Assembly (NCBI GenBank): GCA_964373925.1
Contig: CAYJWS010000042.1
Span: 1 to 10,390 of the forward strand
Source: CAYJWS01 sp964373925
GTDB lineage: Bacteria; Patescibacteriota; Patescibacteriia; Buchananbacterales; GWA2-38-13
DNA length: 10,390 nucleotides
Reading direction: 5' to 3'
The first letter of the stretch is position 1. Every line of letters starts with the position of its first letter. This document shows, piece by piece, positions 6,053-10,390 of the stretch. The notes under the pieces are model-generated. The model had not been told where the DNA came from. It ran no database searches and saw only the letters and a program-made list of their open reading frames with translations. A program made the position numbers and the translations under genes.

Positions 6053-6056
6053 TAGA

Positions 6057-7025
6057 ATGAAAAAAAAAGTTATTCAAAATTTATGGGATTTCAGCGAAAA
6101 CGTTTCTCTCGCTCCTTACACGAGTTTTCATATTGGCGGGCCGGCGAAATATTTTGTACAAGTGAAGACCGATGAAGAAATCGCGGTCGCGCTTGACAGG
6201 GCAAAAAAATTAAAAGTTGCTTATTTTATCTTAGGCGGAGGGACAAATCTCCTTATTTCAGACAAGGGCTTTGACGGGCTGGTTATACGCATGAGCAATA
6301 GCTACGAGTTGTTTGACGGCGTTCATGCAAAATGCGGTGCGGGCTGCTCATTGCAAAAATTTATTGACGAATCCGTGGCGCTTGGTTTGGCGGGGCTTGA
6401 ATCTATGGCAGGGATAGGTGGGACAGTTGGAGGAGCCATACGAGGAAACGCTGGAGCTTTTGGGCAATCAATTGAGGGAGTAATAAAAAAAGTATATGCC
6501 ATTGTCGGCGGTGCAATAAAAGAATTTTCACATAAAGATTGCGGATTTAAATACCGCGACAGCGTCTTTAAAAGAGAGAAGCTCGTTATTACTTCTGCGG
6601 AGTTTCAGTTTGCAAGAGGCGATGCGAGTCTACTGAAGGCGCGAGTCAAAGAAATAATTACTATGCGCAACTCCCGCTATAACGAGGATTGGCAGTGCGC
6701 TGGATGTGTTTTTAAGAATGTTGATCTGCAAACGGTACAAGTTGATGAAAAAAAAGTTATCAAGGCGCTTGATATTACCGAAGAAGAATATAAAGAAGCC
6801 ACCAAACACAAAAAGCTTCCGGTAAGTTTTATCGTAGACAAGCTCGGGCTTAAGGGAAAAAAAATGGGAGGCGCGCAGATTGCGCAGGAGCACGGCGCGT
6901 TCATCATAAATGCTGGCGGAGCAAAGGCAGAAGATGTTGTTATGCTTATGTCATATGTTACAACGAAAGTGAGAAATCTTTTGGGAATACAGCTGGAGCC
7001 GGAAATAGAGCTTGTTGGGCTTTAA
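6057..7025 (+). CDS. murB: MurB, UDP-N-acetylenolpyruvoylglucosamine reductase
   Basis: MurB is the cytoplasmic FAD enzyme that uses NADPH to reduce UDP-GlcNAc-enolpyruvate to UDP-MurNAc. Motifs: TSFHIGGPA at 22-30, LGGGTNLLI at 59-67 (FAD binding), MAGIGGTVGGAIRGNAGAFG at 117-136 and YRDS at 166-169. The catalytic loop reads AGCVFKN at 215-221, where Cys217 stands at the position of the proton-donating Ser of GS(V)FKN. The C-terminal LEPEIELVG at 313-321 carries the expected Glu. Between FKN (221) and the LGLKG motif (263-267) there are about 40 residues, clearly longer than in typical MurB, including LDITEEEYKEATKHKKLP. I recall this from CPR MurB proteins. Length is 322 aa. No Shine-Dalgarno site precedes the ATG. 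It follows the usual mur order but is separated from murC by the lipoprotein unit. Confidence 0.93.
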   Translation: MKKKVIQNLWDFSENVSLAPYTSFHIGGPAKYFVQVKTDEEIAVALDRAKKLKVAYFILGGGTNLLISDKGFDGLVIRMSNSYELFDGVHAKCGAGCSLQKFIDESVALGLAGLESMAGIGGTVGGAIRGNAGAFGQSIEGVIKKVYAIVGGAIKEFSHKDCGFKYRDSVFKREKLVITSAEFQFARGDASLLKARVKEIITMRNSRYNEDWQCAGCVFKNVDLQTVQVDEKKVIKALDITEEEYKEATKHKKLPVSFIVDKLGLKGKKMGGAQIAQEHGAFIINAGGAKAEDVVMLMSYVTTKVRNLLGIQLEPEIELVGL

Positions 7026-7031
7026 TTCCGC

Positions 7032-7060
7032 ATTTTATAAACATAAAATCTTATTTTTCT
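7032..7060 (+). terminator. Possible weak terminator after murB
   Basis: ATTTTAT (7032-7038) and ATAAAAT (7043-7049) form a perfect but all-AT 7-bp stem with loop AAAC, followed by CTTATTTTT. The lack of G-C pairs makes efficient termination doubtful. Confidence 0.35.
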
Positions 7061-7087
7061 CCTTTTAGGATTAAGGGGGCGAGAGGG

Positions 7088-7150
7088 AAGTCTTATTTGT
7101 CCTTTATGGCGCATAAGTCTTATAGATTTTTTGATCATATAAGTCTTATA
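7088..7150. repeat. AAG-N-CTTAT palindromic repeats before secA
   Basis: Three copies of the core AAGTCTTAT lie at 7088-7096, 7115-7123 and 7140-7148. The last two are in longer palindromes ATAAGTCTTATAG and ATATAAGTCTTATA. The words between them (TGTCCTTTATGGCG) resemble the linkers of the array after ftsW, so this is the same repeat family in a more decayed state. Confidence 0.65.
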
Positions 7151-7345
7151 CGCCTATTTAGTTTTATTCCCCGCAACTGTTATTCCCTCGAAGGCTTTCG
7201 GGGGAATCCATGACCAAATATTTCCTCTCCCCGGCATAGTTTTTGACCATGAGAGGCTCAGATCTGAATGGGGAGAAGATTGAGGTGAGGGGGAGATTAT
7301 TTCGATAATAAAATAAGGAGAAATAAGGAGTGGGAAACCTACTTG

Positions 7346-7381
7346 TCCTCCGTAGTCCCGCGACTGCGGGACGAAGGAGGA
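7346..7381. repeat. Imperfect palindrome abutting the secA promoter
   Basis: Two 16-bp arms, TCCTCCGTAGTCCCGC (7346-7361) and GCGGGACGAAGGAGGA (7366-7381), pair at 14 of 16 positions around the tetraloop GACT. The right arm ends at the base before the secA -35 box. It has no T-tract on either strand, so it is not a standard terminator. A related motif, CCTTCCGAAGTCGAAGGACG, occurs after secA. Confidence 0.75.
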
Positions 7382-7410
7382 TTGAAATAATAGGAGTTTT
7401 CTGATAGTAT
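7382..7410 (+). promoter_or_regulatory. Extended -10 promoter of secA
   Basis: TTGAAA (7382-7387), a 17-bp spacer and TAGTAT (7405-7410) preceded by TGA. The layout is the same as the murG promoter (same spacing, same TGA extension). The predicted start is near 7417, leaving a leader of about 27 nt without a Shine-Dalgarno site. Confidence 0.7.
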
Positions 7411-7443
7411 GATTACATTATTCAATATAGAAAATAACACAAT

Positions 7444-10191
7444 ATGGGAATTTTAAAGAAGATTTTTGGAGATCCAAATGTCAAAGTAATCAAAGAAATA
7501 GAGCCAATAGTAGAAAAAATCAATTCTTTTGAAAAAGAAGTAAGCGCATACTCGGATGAAAGGCTTGAAGGTCTTAAAGACGAATTTACAAAAGAATTAG
7601 CCCAAGGAAAAACGCTTGACGATATCTTGCCCAAGGCGTTTGCCGCGGTGCGAGAGGCGTCAAAAAGAACAACGGGTTTGAGGCATTTTGACGTTCAGCT
7701 TATCGGCGGAGTAGTGCTTCATCGTGGATCAATTGCCGAAATGAAGACGGGCGAAGGAAAAACTCTTGTTGCAACATTGCCTCTGTATCTTAACGCGCTC
7801 GCGGGAGAGGGCTGCCAGCTTGTGACGGTGAACGATTACTTGGCGCGAAGAGACACGGTGTGGATGGGGCAGATCTACGCGAAGCTTGGGATGTCCATTG
7901 GATGCATACAGCACGAAGAAGCGTTTTTATATGATCCTAATTTTTTAACAGAAAAGCTTATTGACCCGAGCCGCGACACTACCGGGTCGTTTCGCGTTGA
8001 GCATCAGTACCTTCGTCCGGTATCGCGAAAAGAAGCGTATCAGGCGGATATAACGTATGGAACGAATAATGAATTCGGTTTTGATTATTTGCGCGACAAT
8101 ATGGTGCAAGCTCTTAATGAAAAAGTCCAGCGCGGTTTTCATTTCGCCATAGTTGACGAGGTTGACTCAATACTTATTGACGAAGCAAGGACTCCGCTTA
8201 TAATTTCCGCGCCCGATATGCAGTCGTCAGATTTGTACGGCAAGTTTGCCGAGCTGGTGCGTAGGCTTAAAGAAAATGAGGATTATAATGTGGATGAAAA
8301 AATGCGCTCGGCTACTCTTACGGAAGAAGGCATCGCAAAAATGGAGAAGATGCTCGGCATAGACAACATCTATACCGAGGGTGGGATTACTATGGTGCAT
8401 CACATTGAGCAGGCTTTGCGCGCGCATACGCTTTTCAAGCTTGACCGCGATTACGTGGTGCGCAAGGGCGAGGTGATTATTGTTGATGAATTTACCGGGC
8501 GCCTTATGCAGGGTCGGAGATATTCTGAAGGATTGCATCAGGCGATTGAAGCTAAGGAAGGCGTGGCGGTGCAAAAAGAATCTCGCACGCTCGCGACTAT
8601 AACATTTCAGAATTATTTTAGAATGTATAAAAAACTTTCCGGCATGACGGGAACGGCCGCGACGGAAGCGGAAGAATTTTCAAAAATTTATAAGCTGGAT
8701 GTTGTGAGTATTCCCACCAATAAGCCCGCGGTGCGAAAAGACGCGACTGATAAAATTTATAAAACGCATAAGGTAAAGCTTGAAGCCATCGTCAAAGAAA
8801 TAAAAGAGCGGCAAAAGATGGGCCAGCCGGTTTTGATCGGCACCATTTCCATTGAAAAAAATGAGGAGCTTGCCAAGCTTTTGGAGCGCGAGGGCATAGT
8901 GGCGCAGGTTCTCAACGCGAAACAGCACGAAAAAGAAGGCAATATTATAGCGCAGGCGGGAAGGCTCAATACCGTCACGGTCGCGACGAATATGGCGGGG
9001 CGCGGAGTAGACATTATTTTGGGCGGAAACCCCCCAACTCCGGAGCAGGCAAAGAAGGCGCGCGAGTTTGGCGGACTTCATGTTATCGGAACCGAGCGGC
9101 ATGAAGCGCGTCGCATAGACAACCAGCTTCGCGGACGTTCGGGCAGGCAAGGGGATAGAGGATCATCGCAGTTTTATATTTCATTAGAAGACGACCTTAT
9201 GAGGATTTTTGGTTCGGGAAGAATAAAAAGCCTTATGGACACCCTCAAAATTCCAGATGATGTTCCCATTGAGAATAAAATGATTTCGCGCTCCATTGAG
9301 GCGGCGCAAAAAAAAGTAGAGGGGCATAACTTTGACATTAGAAAGCATCTTGTGGAGTACGATGATGTCATAAACAAGCACCGCGAGATAATGTATAAAA
9401 AACGCGATGAGATATTGGCGAGCGATAACGTGAAAGACAAGGTTTTGGAAAATATAGAATCTGAAATAGAGCAGGTGGTGCTTTTCCATACTGCTTCGGA
9501 GAACGAGAGTGAGTGGAATCTCAAGGAAATTTATGAAGTTATGTCTACGATTTTTCCAATATCAGCTCATGAAAAAATTGAGCTTGGCGTTATCCGCAAG
9601 GAAGCCGGTGATAATTTGGAAGACGCGAAGTCGCGCGAGAGAATTATAGGATACCTTTTTAAGATTGCGGTGCTAAGGTATAATGAGCTTGAGGAAAAAG
9701 CAAAAGTAGCCTTTGGCAATGAAGAGGTCATGAGAAAAATAGAAAAGCAGATGCTTTTGCGAGCCATTGATATGCTGTGGATGGATCATATTGACGCGAT
9801 AGACCATTTACGAACGGGAATCGGACTGCGCGGATACGGACAGCGCGATCCGTTGATTGAATACAAAAAAGAAGCCTACCGGATGTTTACCGAACTGCTA
9901 AATCTTATTCAAAAACAAGTGGTATACAGCGTTTTTAAGGTCGGGTTCGCGCAAAATATAACTCCATTGGAAATTTTGCGCAATGCGCAATTCAGCGCGC
10001 CGGCAAAAGAAATGCAGCGCGGAAGCTCTCTTGCGGGTGGCGCGTCCCCAATGGCGGGACAGGGGTCCGGACGGTCTCAAAACATTAAACCGAAAGATGA
10101 CAAAACTCATTATAACGGCCAGAGGGTGGGCAGAAATGACTTGTGTCCATGTGGGTCAGTGAAGAAGTTTAAACGTTGCCACGGGCGTTAG
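7444..10191 (+). CDS. secA: SecA, preprotein translocase ATPase
   Basis: SecA is the motor ATPase that pushes preproteins through SecYEG. The 915-aa protein is complete. Domains in order: DEAD motor I with MKTGEGKT (Walker A, 100-107) and DEVDSILIDEART (238-250); the preprotein cross-linking region; FTGRLMQGRRYSEGLHQAIE (350-369); SGMTGTA (399-405); motor II with ATNMAGRGVDIILGG (514-528) and GTERHEARRIDNQLRGRSGR (549-568); the helical wing and scaffold with HLRTGIGLRGYGQRDPL (788-804); a variable linker at about 845-892; and a zinc-binding tail CPCGSVKKFKRCH, with C901, C903, C912 and H913. Between CIQH (157) and ADITYGTNNEF (201-211) lie about 40 extra residues (FLYDPNFLTEKL...) compared with common SecA, a feature I associate with CPR proteins. 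It has its own promoter. The ATG has no Shine-Dalgarno site. The zinc tail suggests interaction with a SecB-like chaperone, lipids or the ribosome. Confidence 0.97.
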   Translation: MGILKKIFGDPNVKVIKEIEPIVEKINSFEKEVSAYSDERLEGLKDEFTKELAQGKTLDDILPKAFAAVREASKRTTGLRHFDVQLIGGVVLHRGSIAEMKTGEGKTLVATLPLYLNALAGEGCQLVTVNDYLARRDTVWMGQIYAKLGMSIGCIQHEEAFLYDPNFLTEKLIDPSRDTTGSFRVEHQYLRPVSRKEAYQADITYGTNNEFGFDYLRDNMVQALNEKVQRGFHFAIVDEVDSILIDEARTPLIISAPDMQSSDLYGKFAELVRRLKENEDYNVDEKMRSATLTEEGIAKMEKMLGIDNIYTEGGITMVHHIEQALRAHTLFKLDRDYVVRKGEVIIVDEFTGRLMQGRRYSEGLHQAIEAKEGVAVQKESRTLATITFQNYFRMYKKLSGMTGTAATEAEEFSKIYKLDVVSIPTNKPAVRKDATDKIYKTHKVKLEAIVKEIKERQKMGQPVLIGTISIEKNEELAKLLEREGIVAQVLNAKQHEKEGNIIAQAGRLNTVTVATNMAGRGVDIILGGNPPTPEQAKKAREFGGLHVIGTERHEARRIDNQLRGRSGRQGDRGSSQFYISLEDDLMRIFGSGRIKSLMDTLKIPDDVPIENKMISRSIEAAQKKVEGHNFDIRKHLVEYDDVINKHREIMYKKRDEILASDNVKDKVLENIESEIEQVVLFHTASENESEWNLKEIYEVMSTIFPISAHEKIELGVIRKEAGDNLEDAKSRERIIGYLFKIAVLRYNELEEKAKVAFGNEEVMRKIEKQMLLRAIDMLWMDHIDAIDHLRTGIGLRGYGQRDPLIEYKKEAYRMFTELLNLIQKQVVYSVFKVGFAQNITPLEILRNAQFSAPAKEMQRGSSLAGGASPMAGQGSGRSQNIKPKDDKTHYNGQRVGRNDLCPCGSVKKFKRCHGR

Positions 10192-10207
10192 GCCGGGGCA
10201 ACGTTTA
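10170..10207. repeat. Perfect 11-bp inverted repeat across the secA stop codon
   Basis: TAAACGTTGCC (10170-10180) pairs with GGCAACGTTTA (10197-10207) around a 16-nt loop that holds the last sense codons and the TAG stop. Only TTTATCC follows, so termination would be weak. The left arm encodes part of the conserved zinc tail. Confidence 0.7.
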
Positions 10208-10290
10208 TCCTGAGCGAGTCCGAGTTTGTCGAGGGCGAGTCGAATGGATAAAAAGTTCTGCGCCCTTCCGAAGTCGAAGGACGAAGAAGT
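10204..10290. repeat. Dispersed-type palindromic repeat after secA
   Basis: TTTATCC (10204-10210) and GGATAAA (10246-10252) bracket a segment rich in GAGTC/CGAG words (CCTGAGCGAGTCCGAG, CGAGGGCGAGTCGAATGG). A second unit, CCTTCCGAAGTCGAAGGACG, starts at 10264 with arms CCTTC/GAAGG. These resemble the common TGAGCGAAGTCGAAGG type of bacterial intergenic repeat. No ORF is supported. Confidence 0.55.
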
Positions 10291-10307
10291 GTCATGGGGT
10301 ATAGGGA

Positions 10308-10340
10308 TAAAAAAACCGCCTCAGCGTTGCTGGGCGGTAG
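10308..10340 (-). terminator. Terminator of an unseen minus-strand gene
   Basis: ACCGCC-T-CAGC (10315-10325) and GCTGGGCGGT (10329-10338) form a strong stem with one bulged T and loop GTT. On the minus strand it is followed by TTTTTTTATCCC. A minus-strand gene therefore probably ends within or just beyond the last 50 bases. Short minus-strand frames there end at TGA codons at 10362-10364 or 10322-10324, and I cannot decide between them. Confidence 0.8.
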
Positions 10341-10390
10341 AGTTGGAAGGAGGATCAAACTCACCTGAGAAATGGCAGTATGTCATTATG

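Larger units (their letters stand above)
7026..7443. other. 418-bp repeat-filled spacer between murB and secA
   Basis: No gene was recognised here. The order is: a weak AT hairpin (7032-7049), three AAG-N-CTTAT palindromes (7088-7150), a hairpin ATTCCC/GGGAAT (7182-7187, 7202-7207), an inverted pair TCTCCCC/GGGGAGA (7226-7232, 7270-7276), an exact tandem duplication of AAATAAGGAG (7311-7330), a long imperfect palindrome (7346-7381) and the secA promoter (7382-7410). The layout suggests accumulated repeats rather than a decayed gene. Confidence 0.7.

Noticed and set aside
5639..6055. Plus-strand open frame of 138 codons opposite the lipoprotein gene
   Set aside because: It has no recognisable domain, runs through a terminator stem and ends against murB. 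The minus-strand gene has a promoter, SD site, signal peptide and terminator.
7330..7404. Possible short leader peptide before secA (GTG after AAGGAG)
   Set aside because: It would read through the palindrome and overlap the secA promoter, so it would lie upstream of the predicted transcript start.
8680..9150. Minus-strand open frame of 156 codons
   Set aside because: It is antisense to the conserved motor II region of secA, with no initiation signal or recognisable motif.
10341..10390. Start of a plus-strand gene with SD GGAAGGAGG and ATG at 10372 or 10380
   Set aside because: The spacing to either ATG is about 18 nt or more, and a minus-strand terminator just before it points to a gene on the other strand. 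It cannot be settled within the window.
10341..10390. tRNA or tmRNA end on the minus strand (a TTTGATC loop-like word)
   Set aside because: The word lacks the invariant C of the T-loop, and no matching stem or CCA end is present.
1..10390. Alternative genetic code (TGA read as an amino acid), as in some Patescibacteria
   Set aside because: All genes have full family length with no in-frame TGA. The absence of TGA stops in eight genes is too small a sample.

Overview
The window is a bacterial chromosomal segment that fits a Patescibacteria (CPR) genome, most likely Parcubacteria-like. This assignment rests on recalled family features, not on a search. The features are a MurG with an altered GGTGGH loop, a MurC with an Mpl-like centre, a MurB with a Cys in its catalytic loop and an extra segment, a SecA with an insertion before TYGTNNEFGFDYLRDN, and intergenic spaces full of small palindromic repeats. 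Stop codons are only TAA or TAG, and all genes read through with the standard code.

Layout: the 3' end of murD (1-462) is followed by ftsW (512-1651). A short spacer holds an 18-bp repeat array and a terminator. yvcK lies on the minus strand (2832-1783), convergent with ftsW and divergent from murG. murG (2968-4038) and murC (4043-5437) are nearly contiguous. A 270-bp spacer with a MITE-like palindromic element follows. A small predicted lipoprotein lies on the minus strand (5983-5708) with its own consensus promoter, Shine-Dalgarno site and terminator. murB (6057-7025) starts back-to-back with it. A repeat-filled 418-bp spacer leads to secA (7444-10191), and the window ends in more repeats and a minus-strand terminator belonging to an unseen neighbour.

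The genes work together as follows. MurB reduces UDP-GlcNAc-enolpyruvate to UDP-MurNAc, MurC adds L-Ala, MurD adds D-Glu, MurG completes lipid II by adding GlcNAc, and FtsW polymerises glycan at the septum. YvcK is a UDP-sugar-binding factor linked to cell-wall homeostasis in other bacteria. SecA drives preprotein export. This is a rearranged dcw cluster whose usual murD-ftsW-murG-murC-murB order is kept but is broken by two minus-strand units and by repeats.

No new defence, mobile or biosynthetic system is visible. The less ordinary points are the orphan lipoprotein, the placement of yvcK, active-site substitutions in MurG and MurB, the chimeric look of MurC, a contrast in translation-initiation signals between strands, and several families of short repeats, some of which reach into coding sequence.
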